Origin: Acidilobus sp. 7A
GTDB lineage: Archaea > Thermoproteota > Thermoprotei_A > Sulfolobales > Acidilobaceae
Assembly (NCBI RefSeq): GCF_003431325.1
Contig: NZ_CP010515.1
Coordinates: forward strand, 744,001-808,000
Direction: 5' to 3'
DNA length: 64,000 nucleotides
Below the pieces are notes generated by a model. That model did not search any database. It saw only the letters and a program-made list of their open reading frames with translations, and had not been told where the DNA came from. Of the stretch, positions 48,731 through 56,387 are shown piece by piece. Made by a program: the position numbers and the translations under genes. Position 1 is the stretch's first letter; each line of letters begins with the position of its first letter.

Positions 48731-50187
48731 TACTGTGAGGTCCTAGGCCATGAAGTGACAGACATGGGCCTCCTCAGCCTCCTCGCTATTAGGTAGGCGG
48801 CGATGGACGCCACCAGCGAGGCCAGGAAGACGTACATGTAGGTTATGTACGCCACTGAGAAGTAGAAGGTTATACCGAGCAGGGCTATGCCAACCGCTAT
48901 CACGGCCTTGCCAACAGGGCCGATGACCTTCACTGCTGAGGCTGCCACAAGCGCTAGGCTGAACACGTAGAACAGCGTGTCGGCGGCATATGCTATCTCC
49001 ATAGCATTATAGGTGAGGGCGACGCCCCTGTAGCCCATGGCGGCCGCTATAGCGTATGACATTATTGTTGAGAGCACCGCGAGGGCGCTGCTTGTAAAGA
49101 GCGCGACGTCGGGCGACCTAAACTTCAAGTGGACGGAGCTGAGTGGGCGGGGCATGAGGCCGTCCCTCGACATGCCGTATAGCATCCTGGCAGTGGCGTT
49201 GAGCGTCGCCAGGTAGCAGCTGAGGACGCTTATGAGTACGCTGATAGCAAAGACTACCTCCCCCGGGTAGCCCAGGTACGCCCTTATGAGCGCGTATACA
49301 GGGTTAAGGCCCGCCCCTTCGGCCGCGCTGATGAAGCTGCTTATGCTTCCCTGGCTCACGCCTATGTCCACCAGGACGGAGTACATGACTATGACGTAGA
49401 GGAGCCCCATGAGGAGGGTTGCCGAGAGCGTCGCCCAGGGCACGGACCTCCTCGGGTCCCTGGCCTCCTCTGATATCATGGTGCTGACCTCAAAGCCCAT
49501 GAAGTACGTTATCCCGAATACGAGCCCAGCGCTTATGGCCTTCAGCACGGCCGGGAGGCTAGACTGGAAGGTCGCCTGGGGCGTGAAGGGGTAGAGGCTG
49601 AGGCTCGACAGGTGGGTCGCTACGCTGAGGGCTGAGAAGGCCAATAGCACGGCGACCTCGATTGAGGTCAGGGCCACCTCCGTCCTCACGCTCGGCCTTA
49701 TGCCAAGGTAGGCTATAGCAAGGTCTAGGACGATTGGGGCAGAGACCAGTATAAGGGGGCTCACCTTGACGCCCGTAATCGCATATATGCTCTCGTAGCC
49801 CAGGTAGCCGAAGGCTATAGCCACTGAGCCTACGCCAAGCACGCTGTAAAATATAGTGTAGACGAAGCCGTTGACGAAGCCCGCGCCCTCGCCGAAGCCC
49901 TCCTTGACGTAGTCGTAAAAGCTGGCGGCGTTCACATATCTTTTGGACAGGACGTATATGGCGTACACCACGGGCAGCACGCCGAGGAGTGTTATAAGCA
50001 TGGCAAGCGGTGCGGCCCCCAGGCTGCTGCCTATTATGAAGGCGGCCCCGCCCGCAACGCTGTAGGCCGGAGCCTGGCCCGCGAGGGAGTTGTAGAAGGC
50101 CTCCAGAGGGCTCACGGCCGAGCTCCTAAGAGAGCGTTGCTTCAGCTCAACAGCAACGTCCGTCGCCTCGCCCCTCAAGGCGCTCAC
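48727..50187 (-). CDS. APC-family amino acid permease
   Basis: 486 residues with about twelve membrane helices of the LeuT/APC fold. The first helix is broken by a G-S-S-L-G-type loop near 52-58, and the region V-F-G-I-T-Y-F-M-G-F-E-V-S-T-M near 222-236 matches helix 6 of amino acid permeases. Imports amino acids or amines with H+. GTG start 34 nt downstream of a CTGAACGTTCAG palindrome, with a CCCTTTTCC stretch at the TATA position. Flanked by an aminotransferase and an MFS carrier with the same site. Confidence 0.9.
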   Translation of the reverse strand: MSALRGEATDVAVELKQRSLRSSAVSPLEAFYNSLAGQAPAYSVAGGAAFIIGSSLGAAPLAMLITLLGVLPVVYAIYVLSKRYVNAASFYDYVKEGFGEGAGFVNGFVYTIFYSVLGVGSVAIAFGYLGYESIYAITGVKVSPLILVSAPIVLDLAIAYLGIRPSVRTEVALTSIEVAVLLAFSALSVATHLSSLSLYPFTPQATFQSSLPAVLKAISAGLVFGITYFMGFEVSTMISEEARDPRRSVPWATLSATLLMGLLYVIVMYSVLVDIGVSQGSISSFISAAEGAGLNPVYALIRAYLGYPGEVVFAISVLISVLSCYLATLNATARMLYGMSRDGLMPRPLSSVHLKFRSPDVALFTSSALAVLSTIMSYAIAAAMGYRGVALTYNAMEIAYAADTLFYVFSLALVAASAVKVIGPVGKAVIAVGIALLGITFYFSVAYITYMYVFLASLVASIAAYLIARRLRRPMSVTSWPRTSQY

Positions 50188-50222
50188 AGACCTAGCCTGA
50201 CCTAAGGAGGAAAAGGGCTCTG

Positions 50223-50234
50223 CTGAACGTTCAG
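50223..50234. promoter_or_regulatory. Palindromic operator upstream of the APC permease gene
   Basis: CTGAACGTTCAG, identical to 48719-48730 and again overlapping the stop of the preceding gene. On the - strand CAGAGCCCTTTTCC follows, placing CTTTTCC about 25-30 nt before the GTG start, where the TATA box of a leaderless message belongs. Confidence 0.65.
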
Positions 50235-51391
50235 TATCTGAAGCCCTCTAGGGCAGCCCTTGAGGCTTCCTCGGGGCTCACGTTAAGGCCCAGGTCCCTG
50301 AGGGCCGAGCCCAGGGCCAGGAAGGCCCTGGCCAGCCTCTCAGCCGAGGCCTGGACCCCCATGTGGCCCACCCTTATCAGCTTGCCCTGGAGGGGCCCCC
50401 AGCTGCCGGCTATCATTGTGTTATACTTCCTCCATGCCAGCTCCCTCACCCTCGCCTCGTCAACCCCCCTGGGCAGCTCCATGGCCGTCACCGTCGGGGA
50501 GCTGTGCTCCACAATGTCAGGGTAGTGGGCGAGGCCTAGGGCTTCAACGGCCCTCCAGGCCGCTGACCTGGCGGCCAGGTGCCTCCTGTAGGCGCTCTCA
50601 AGGCCCTCGGCCAGCACTACGTCTATAGCCCTTGAGACGGCGTAGAGCAGGGGCTCGCTGACAGTGTAAGGGAACAGACCTTTCTCGTCAAGCCATGACT
50701 CCCACTGGAGGAGGCTCATGTAGTAGCCCTGGTAGTTTACCTTCCTGGCCCTCTCCATGGCCGCCTCGCTGACGCTCATCAGCGTGACCCCGGCTGGGGC
50801 GTTGAGGGCCTTCTGGCTGCCCCCTATGGCTATGTCAACCCCCCAGCTGTCAACGCTGAGCGGCACGGCGCCCACTGTGGAGACCACGTCGGCTATCACG
50901 AGGAGGCCGTAGGACTTGGCGACCTTGGCCACGCCGGAGAGGTCATTCAGCATGGCCGATGGGGTGTCGCAGTGCACCACAGTTACAGCGACGGCGTCCC
51001 TGTTGGCCTCTATGACCCTCTCCAGCTGGCCCAGGTCAACTGCCCTCCTCCAGTCAGCGCCGAGCTTAACTGGGACGCCGCCGTAGGCCCTGACCAGGTC
51101 GGCGAAGGAGTCGCCGTAGACCCCGTTGTCAACAACTATCACCTTGTCACCCCTGCTGATCAAGTTAGCTATGGCAGCCTCGAGGCCAAGCATGGCCTCC
51201 CCTATCATCAGGTAAACCCTCGACTTGGTGGCCCCGAAGAGCCTGGCGGCCCTCGACCTCAGGTCGCTGTAGAAGCTGAGGAAGTCAGGGTCTAGGTCTG
51301 AGTTCGTCTCAGGCCTGAGCATGGCACTCATGACGTCGTACGGCACCTCTGTGGGCCCGGGGGTCATTATAAGCCTGTCCGGGAAGCTCAA
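50231..51391 (-). CDS. Class V aminotransferase (alanine/serine-glyoxylate type)
   Basis: 386 residues, PLP fold type I. M-T-P-G-P-T-E-V-P at 9-17 and R-P-E-T-N-S-D-L-D-P near 27-36 are the N-terminal signature; V-V-D-N-G-V-Y-G-D near 86-94; D-V-V-S-T-V-G near 167-173; and the PLP lysine in G-G-S-Q-K-A-L-N-A-P near 191-200. It moves amino groups among serine, alanine, glyoxylate, pyruvate and oxoacids. TTG start. A weaker copy of the palindrome lies 44 nt upstream. With the permease it suggests amino-acid uptake and use. Confidence 0.9.
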   Translation of the reverse strand: MSFPDRLIMTPGPTEVPYDVMSAMLRPETNSDLDPDFLSFYSDLRSRAARLFGATKSRVYLMIGEAMLGLEAAIANLISRGDKVIVVDNGVYGDSFADLVRAYGGVPVKLGADWRRAVDLGQLERVIEANRDAVAVTVVHCDTPSAMLNDLSGVAKVAKSYGLLVIADVVSTVGAVPLSVDSWGVDIAIGGSQKALNAPAGVTLMSVSEAAMERARKVNYQGYYMSLLQWESWLDEKGLFPYTVSEPLLYAVSRAIDVVLAEGLESAYRRHLAARSAAWRAVEALGLAHYPDIVEHSSPTVTAMELPRGVDEARVRELAWRKYNTMIAGSWGPLQGKLIRVGHMGVQASAERLARAFLALGSALRDLGLNVSPEEASRAALEGFRY

Positions 51392-51434
51392 GGCAGGTCA
51401 AGGGCCTTAAGGGCTTGCGGGGAAAAACGCTTTG

Positions 51435-51446
51435 CTGAGCGTTCTC
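51435..51446. promoter_or_regulatory. Degenerate operator upstream of the aminotransferase gene
   Basis: CTGAGCGTTCTC, 9 of 12 positions as in CTGAACGTTCAG; the - strand continues CAGCAAAGCGTTTTTCCCC, the same arrangement as the other two copies. Confidence 0.5.
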
Positions 51447-51858
51447 TACCTAAATGCTGGCCTGCGGCTATTAGCTTGGACGCGAGGGCCCCAGGGGCGC
51501 CTCTAAACGCCTAGAGGGCCCCATCGAGCCTCTACGAGTGAAGGCCTTAGCGGTAAGCTTTTGAGTCCTGGCTTCGATTTAAACGAGGGGCTGGGGCTCA
51601 GGGCTCAGCCTGGACTGGATTCATCATGATCAGTTGCCACGCGGTACATCATTGCCCCAGCCCCTTGTAATTGTCTGTATAGAGTACTCTTACAGGACCC
51701 CAGGCCGGGAGCTACCTCCTTGACTGCCAGCTCTGGGCGAGTTCGGAGGCGGTCGATGGCTGACGCCCGCTCATCAATTATCCTGACCTTGCGGGAGAGG
51801 CCACCTGCGTTTCAACGTAGGCCTTCACAAGGCAAAGCTACTGCTCTGGCGTCAGCGC
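51447..51858. other. Spacer with a long inverted repeat
   Basis: No gene seen. GGGGCTGGGGC (51587-51597) and GCCCCAGCCCC (51654-51664) are perfect 11-bp inverted repeats around 56 nt; tcatcatgatcag lies in the loop. A TATA-like gatttaaac lies near 51577, so a small structured RNA on the + strand is conceivable but unsupported by similarity. Confidence 0.4.
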
Positions 51859-53583
51859 TCAGCCAAGCTCCACCATCTTTATGTCGGCCAGCAGGTTGAA
51901 GAGCTCTAACAGCCTATCAACGGAGACTGAGCCCGTGCCGTACTCGGCGGCCAGCAGCGAGGCCACCTCGCCGAGCGTCCTCTCCGGGATAGCCAAGAAC
52001 ATGCCCTCCCTGAGGTAAACCGTGGCGGCACCTGGCCCGCTCTCAGCCAGGAGCTGCGCCACCCTCAGGGCGGCGTCAAGGGACCTCCTGGCTATGACCC
52101 TGGGGCCCTCTATCATGGGCGGCCTTGACTTTACTGTCACGTCAGCCTTCGGCGGCCACCCCTCGGGGGCCCCCTGGGACCCCTCAATGCCCAGGGCCCT
52201 GGCCATAAAGCTCCTGGCGAGGGCCGCAGCGGTCGGGTCGCCCCTGAGCAGGTGCCCTCTGACCACCGACGAGAGCAGCTCGCCCCTGAAGCCTGCCGGG
52301 TCCGGGGGCGAGGCGGAGAGCAGGTAAATTGAGGAGGCGGCTATGGCAGAGGACAGCCTAAGCATGCGCCTTGACACGGAGTCGAGGTCGTCCAGGTCAG
52401 TGTGGTAGTTGACGTCGGGCCAGCCGTTGAGCATGGCTGAGGGTATGCCGAGCGCTGAGGCCACGTCGTGGTCGCTGCCGCCATCGTAGGGCACCAGCCT
52501 GAGGGAGTCGAAGCCGAGGAGCTCCGAGGCCAGCCGGGAGGCCTCCATGAGGGCGGCGTCTGCCTGGCCGAGGGCTGAGAGGCTGCTCGCCACCACCCTC
52601 AGCGGGCCGTTCCCGCCGCCGGGCTCAGCCCCAACCATGTCGAAGTTGAGGAGCTGGGTCACCTGCCCCTTCACAGTCTTGGTGAGGGCCACGGAGCTGC
52701 CCGTGTACTCGGGCACCCAGATGAAGCGCACGGTCCAGGGGGGCTGCTCCAGGGCGCCGGAGTCTATCAGCCTCGAGAGCGCTATTGCGGCCTCTGTGAG
52801 CGCCGCCGAGCCGCTCCCGTTGTCGTTGGCCCCCGGCGTCGGGTGACATATGTGGGCCATAGCCGCTGGGCCCTTCCCGTCCTTGTCGCCGACCCATGCG
52901 ACGACTATCGGGAACCCGGGGTCCCTCCTGACGTCGGAGTCCACGAGCAGGCTCAGCCTCCTGCCGGCGCGGAGGGCCTCCACGAGGCCCCTTGGGATTG
53001 AGACCGCTGGCACCGTGCTGTTAGCAGCCTCCGTCCTGCTCAGGAAGAGGCTCTTGTAAGGCACGGCCTCAGGAGGGGCTGACTCGCTGTAGAGGGCAAC
53101 CGCGGCGGCCCCCGCCTCGCTGGCCAGCCTGTAGACTATGTAGGGGTCGCCGGGGCTCACTACTACCTTGCCCTTAGCGTTTGAGTACGACTCGGGCCTC
53201 CACCACTCCCTGTCAACCATGAGTGGCTCCCCGCTCACCTCGCCGCCGCTGGGCGGCGAGTGGGCGGCCACAAGCGTTGGGTGGGCCTCAAGCGTTAGCT
53301 CACCGCCGCCCTCAGCCTTCACGTAGGCCCTGTGCACCGCCCACCCAGTAGGGGAGGGCACCCAGTCAGGCACGTTAGTGCCCCCGAACTTCACCAGCTC
53401 CACCTCAAGCGAGTCCCCGGCCTCCTCAAGGAGCACCTCCTGGACGTGCTTTGCGGCGTCGACGAGATCTATGGTGCCCTGCACCCTGTTGTAGGCCGTG
53501 AGAGACGCCAGGACCCTCATGGCCCTGTGGTCGCTCACCCCTGAGGCGACAGCCCTCACCACTTCCTCGGCAGCCTTGGCCAC
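51859..53583 (-). CDS. M28-family metallo-aminopeptidase (DUF4910/PA-domain type)
   Basis: 574 residues. N-terminal helix-rich part, a PA-like inserted domain (about 95-230), then the M28 zinc peptidase core: the H-I-C-H-P-T-P-G-A-N-D-N-G-S-G segment near 248-262 carries the first His and bridging Asp, P-E-Y-T-G near 297-301 the catalytic Glu, L-N-F-D-M-V near 319-324 an Asp, and N-Y-H-T-D-L-D-D near 398-405 the last His. The last ~140 residues are a helical domain. It would remove N-terminal amino acids from peptides, in keeping with the neighbouring amino-acid genes. No signal peptide, so cytosolic. Confidence 0.88.
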   Translation of the reverse strand: MAKAAEEVVRAVASGVSDHRAMRVLASLTAYNRVQGTIDLVDAAKHVQEVLLEEAGDSLEVELVKFGGTNVPDWVPSPTGWAVHRAYVKAEGGGELTLEAHPTLVAAHSPPSGGEVSGEPLMVDREWWRPESYSNAKGKVVVSPGDPYIVYRLASEAGAAAVALYSESAPPEAVPYKSLFLSRTEAANSTVPAVSIPRGLVEALRAGRRLSLLVDSDVRRDPGFPIVVAWVGDKDGKGPAAMAHICHPTPGANDNGSGSAALTEAAIALSRLIDSGALEQPPWTVRFIWVPEYTGSSVALTKTVKGQVTQLLNFDMVGAEPGGGNGPLRVVASSLSALGQADAALMEASRLASELLGFDSLRLVPYDGGSDHDVASALGIPSAMLNGWPDVNYHTDLDDLDSVSRRMLRLSSAIAASSIYLLSASPPDPAGFRGELLSSVVRGHLLRGDPTAAALARSFMARALGIEGSQGAPEGWPPKADVTVKSRPPMIEGPRVIARRSLDAALRVAQLLAESGPGAATVYLREGMFLAIPERTLGEVASLLAAEYGTGSVSVDRLLELFNLLADIKMVELG

Positions 53584-53654
53584 GTCAAGTGCCCCAGGAC
53601 AAGGGCGTTAGCTAAGCATAAATCCTTACCTGCAGCTGGACTCCAGGGCTACCA

Positions 53655-54023
53655 TTGAAGGCCGAGGGCCTCGCCACAGGCTACAGGGTTGACGGTGACT
53701 CCGTCGTCGTGGAGACGCCGGCTGGCGAGCTCAGGGTGAAGGGCAGGGCTATAGAGGGCAGGGCAAGCCTTGGGGGCGGCAAGGCAGCTGCAGCGCTCGT
53801 TGTATCCCTCCTCCTCGCGGCCCTGATGATAGCTGGCTACCCGCCCTGGTCCCTGAGGGCCAGCTTCGCCATATCAGTAGCCTACTACGGCGTCCTACTT
53901 GGGCTGGCCTTCGCTGCCTACCTCTCGGCGGACGCGGCCAGGCCCAGGAGGGCTGTGATAGTGGAGGGGCCGGGCTACAGGAGGGCATTCATAGTGATAA
54001 ACGACTGCAAACCCCGCCCTTAA
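53655..54023 (+). CDS. Small two-helix membrane protein ending in a repeat
   Basis: 122 residues: a ~45-residue beta-rich N-terminal part, two membrane helices (about 47-65 and 72-92) and a basic C-terminal strand. No known family. The last five codons and the stop are supplied by hairpin repeat C (the TAA lies inside GCCCTTAAGGGC), so the original end has probably been cut or replaced by arrival of the repeat. TTG start at 53655. Divergent from the M28 gene. Confidence 0.6.
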   Translation: MKAEGLATGYRVDGDSVVVETPAGELRVKGRAIEGRASLGGGKAAAALVVSLLLAALMIAGYPPWSLRASFAISVAYYGVLLGLAFAAYLSADAARPRRAVIVEGPGYRRAFIVINDCKPRP

Positions 54024-54042
54024 GGGCGGGGAGGAGGTCAGA
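54009..54042 (+). repeat. GC-rich hairpin repeat, copy C
   Basis: AAACCCCGCCCTTAAGGGC then GGGGAGGAGGTCAGA: the most complete copy, with a perfect CCCCGCCCTT/AAGGGCGGGG stem, then AGGAGGTCAGA. It overlaps the end of the membrane-protein gene and is on its strand. Confidence 0.7.
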
Positions 54043-54334
54043 GGTGACTTCAAGGCCGCTGGCGCGGCCAACTGATGGGAGAGGTCGCGCCGACGGCGGC
54101 TGACGCCATAGCGCCCTCCGAGCCACGGAGGCCCAATCGAGCCAAAAAGCATACGCTAAGCTGTAGGTGAATTAACGTGAGATTCCAAGACAGCGCGTAG
54201 ATGAGGTCTGCCAGAGGATTACGCCCAGGAAGCGACGTCCGCTGCCGGTGAAAGACCCCTACGAGGGCCCTAACGAAAAAGGCCCTAGAGCCGCTTCCTG
54301 ACGTAGACTCCTATCATGTTCCCTATTACGCAGT
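54043..54334. other. Spacer between repeat C and the structured element
   Basis: Contains a small hairpin CTCCG/CGGAG near 54116-54130, an AT-rich string near 54140-54180 and no frame with genome-like codons. Nothing recognised. Confidence 0.4.
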
Positions 54335-54470
54335 AGAGTTCGGCCGGCCCCCGCGTCGTGGCTGGGAGGCAATGCTCCCTAACCTAGGCGCGGGGAGGGG
54401 GAGGAGTGATGAGGCCTAGCGGCTAGCAGTCACTAAAGGTGACTGCTAGCCGCTATGAAGGCCGAACTCT
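54335..54470 (+). repeat. Structured inverted-repeat element, copy 2 (complete, MITE-like)
   Basis: 136 bp bounded by AGAGTTCGGCC (54335-54345) and GGCCGAACTCT (54460-54470). Inside are two hairpins: CCCCGCG/CGCGGGG (54349-54355, 54389-54395) enclosing GGGAG/CTCCC, and a perfect 17-bp stem TAGCGGCTAGCAGTCAC (54417-54433) with loop TAAAG. The reverse complement of the first ~124 bp of this order matches 23811-23934. It ends 46 nt before the enoyl-CoA hydratase start. Confidence 0.8.
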
Positions 54471-54516
54471 AGCTTGCTTTAATATCCCCTCAAGATAGCT
54501 GACAGAGGTGACAGGC

Positions 54517-55284
54517 ATGGTCATAAGGGTCGAGAGGACCGAGCACACATCCTGGGTCATAGTGGACAGGCAGGAGTCGGGCAACGCACTGGGCTACGCG
54601 GACCTCCAGGAGCTCATGAGGGTCATGTCAGAGGAGTGCTCGAGCAGCTCAACAGCTGCAGTTGCAATAACGGGCGCGGGGGAGAAGTTCTTCATAACCG
54701 GCATAGACCTCAGGGAGTCGGCGGACGCCCAGAACGAGGAGGACGCCTGGAGGCTCATGTACGACGGCCTCGGGGGCTTCTGCAGGGCCGCCTTCAGCTG
54801 CAGGAAGCCCGTCATAGCTGCCATCAACGGCTACGCCCTGGGCGCGGGCTTCGAGGTCCTCTACGCCGCGGACCTCGCTTACGCCGTCAGGTGGGCCAAG
54901 TTCGGCCTGCCCCCCGTACGCTACGGCATGGTGCCCCCCGCCTCCTCAACAATAGGCATGCTCCTTGGCCCCTCCAAGCTGATATCCTACCTAGTGCTCA
55001 CAGGCGACTACATAGGCGCGGAGGAGGCCGAGAGGGCGGGCATAATAAACGGCGTCGTTGACAGCGTCGAGGAGCTGAGGAGGAAGGTTGAGGAGGTGTC
55101 AGCGAAGATAGCCATGGCCGAGCCCAGGGCCCTCGCGGAGGCCAGGGCGCTGATGGCCGAGGCCAAGATGCAGGCGCTCAGCGACAAGGGCGTGAGGACG
55201 CTGGCCGCCCTCACCGCGAGGCCAGTTGTGAGGGAGAGAATCCTTCAGTTCCTGGAGGGCAGGAGGAGGAAGGGGAGCGCCTAG
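54517..55284 (+). CDS. Enoyl-CoA hydratase/isomerase family protein
   Basis: 255 residues of the crotonase fold: I-T-G-A-G-E-K-F-F-I-T-G-I-D-L near 52-66 (the first oxyanion-hole strand), A-I-N-G-Y-A-L-G-A-G-F-E near 102-113 (second oxyanion hole) and F-G-L-P-P-V-R-Y-G-M-V-P near 129-140, where hydratases have the catalytic glutamates. Substrate class CoA esters; hydratase or isomerase cannot be told apart. ATG 54517 is preferred to GTG 54508 because GAGGTGA precedes it. Its 3' end overlaps upp by 4 bp. Confidence 0.88.
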   Translation: MVIRVERTEHTSWVIVDRQESGNALGYADLQELMRVMSEECSSSSTAAVAITGAGEKFFITGIDLRESADAQNEEDAWRLMYDGLGGFCRAAFSCRKPVIAAINGYALGAGFEVLYAADLAYAVRWAKFGLPPVRYGMVPPASSTIGMLLGPSKLISYLVLTGDYIGAEEAERAGIINGVVDSVEELRRKVEEVSAKIAMAEPRALAEARALMAEAKMQALSDKGVRTLAALTARPVVRERILQFLEGRRRKGSA

Positions 55285-55925
55285 CCCGGCGTCACGCCCA
55301 GGCCCCTGTCCCCGGCGTCCCCCAGGCCGGGCACTATGAAGAAGGAGGCGTTCAGCTCTGGGTCGACGGCCAGCGTGTACACTGTGACGTCAGGGTGCCT
55401 TGATGTTATGTAGGCCAGCCCCTGCCTTGAGGCTATGACTGATCCCACTATAACCTTGCCGGAGCCTAGCGACTTGACCTCGTTTATCACCCTGTCCACG
55501 GTCTTTCCCGTCGCCAGCATAGGGTCAACGACTACCGCGACCCCTCCGTGCACCCTGGGCAGCCTCCTGTAGTAGAGCTCCACCCTGACGCCGTCCCTCT
55601 CCTCCACCCTCCTGGCCGCCACGAGGCCTACCCGGGCCTGTGGGTATACGTCTGAGAAGCCCTCGAGCAGGGGGAGGGCGGCGCCCAGAATGCCAACGAG
55701 CAGGGGCTGCGAGGCCAGCTCAAGCTCCTCGGCCTGGACGCCCAGGGGCGTGGTCACAGCCTCCTTGGTCCACTCCAGCTCCCTTGAGGCCATTATTGCC
55801 AGTAGCCTGCCGGCCTCCCTCATGTAGAGCCTGAAGGCGGGCGGGTCCGTCCTCCTGTCCCTCAGCTTGAGGAGCAGCCACCTAGCGTAGGGCAGCTCCT
55901 CGCCAAGCACTCGGACGCGCTCCAA
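55281..55925 (-). CDS. upp: Uracil phosphoribosyltransferase
   Basis: 214 residues, normal UPRT size. The PRPP-binding loop V-V-V-D-P-M-L-A-T-G-K-T-V near 129-141 and the uracil-binding end F-F-I-V-P-G-L-G-D-A-G-D near 196-207 are diagnostic. It salvages uracil to UMP. ATG at 55925, single gene, divergent from the A-ATPase genes. Confidence 0.94.
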   Translation of the reverse strand: MERVRVLGEELPYARWLLLKLRDRRTDPPAFRLYMREAGRLLAIMASRELEWTKEAVTTPLGVQAEELELASQPLLVGILGAALPLLEGFSDVYPQARVGLVAARRVEERDGVRVELYYRRLPRVHGGVAVVVDPMLATGKTVDRVINEVKSLGSGKVIVGSVIASRQGLAYITSRHPDVTVYTLAVDPELNASFFIVPGLGDAGDRGLGVTPG

Positions 55926-55999
55926 GCGCTGACGCCCCAGCTATCTGCCTGCAGAGGTTTTTAGGACTAGCTGGTGAGCCCTTGGCACATTCTAAAGTA

Positions 56000-56014
56000 T
56001 TTTAAAAGCTTTTA
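56000..56014 (+). promoter_or_regulatory. Promoter of the A-ATPase gene pair
   Basis: The AT-rich ttttaaaagctttta gives a TATA-like box 34-48 nt before the TTG at 56048. Confidence 0.5.
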
Positions 56015-56047
56015 AGTAAGGTTAAGGCCCTAAGCCTGGGAAGCGGG

Positions 56048-56386
56048 TTGTCTTCAAAGGGGCCAGTTGACAGGCTGCTGGGTGCCGTGCTGACCTTCGA
56101 GTCCAAGATAAGGGAGACCGAGGCCTACGTGAAGGAGCAGCAGGCGGCCATAGTTAAGCTGGCGGACGGCCTCTCAGCCAATATGTCGTCCTCGGTGGAG
56201 CCCCTGCTCCAGGAGGCACTGAAGGAGCTCCAGGAGGCATATGATGCAGAGAGGAGGAGGGTTGAGGAGGACATGCAGAGGAGGCTGCAGGAGGCTGAGC
56301 GGGGCCTGAGGGAGCAGGTGGAGAGGAACAGGGAGACCGCCGTGCAGGCAGTGCTGGACACGATAAAGAAGGCGCTGTCAGGCTGA
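56048..56386 (+). CDS. A-type ATP synthase peripheral-stalk subunit H/G-like coiled coil
   Basis: 112 residues, almost wholly one charged helix with heptads (about 10-110; E-A-L-K-E-L-Q-E-A-Y-D-A-E-R-R-R-V-E-E-D). Size, charge pattern and position directly before subunit C match AhaH/AtpH, the peripheral-stalk helix that pairs with subunit E. Without a signature motif the call depends on the neighbour. 1 nt separates it from subunit C. Confidence 0.65.
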   Translation: MSSKGPVDRLLGAVLTFESKIRETEAYVKEQQAAIVKLADGLSANMSSSVEPLLQEALKELQEAYDAERRRVEEDMQRRLQEAERGLREQVERNRETAVQAVLDTIKKALSG

Positions 56387-56387
56387 G

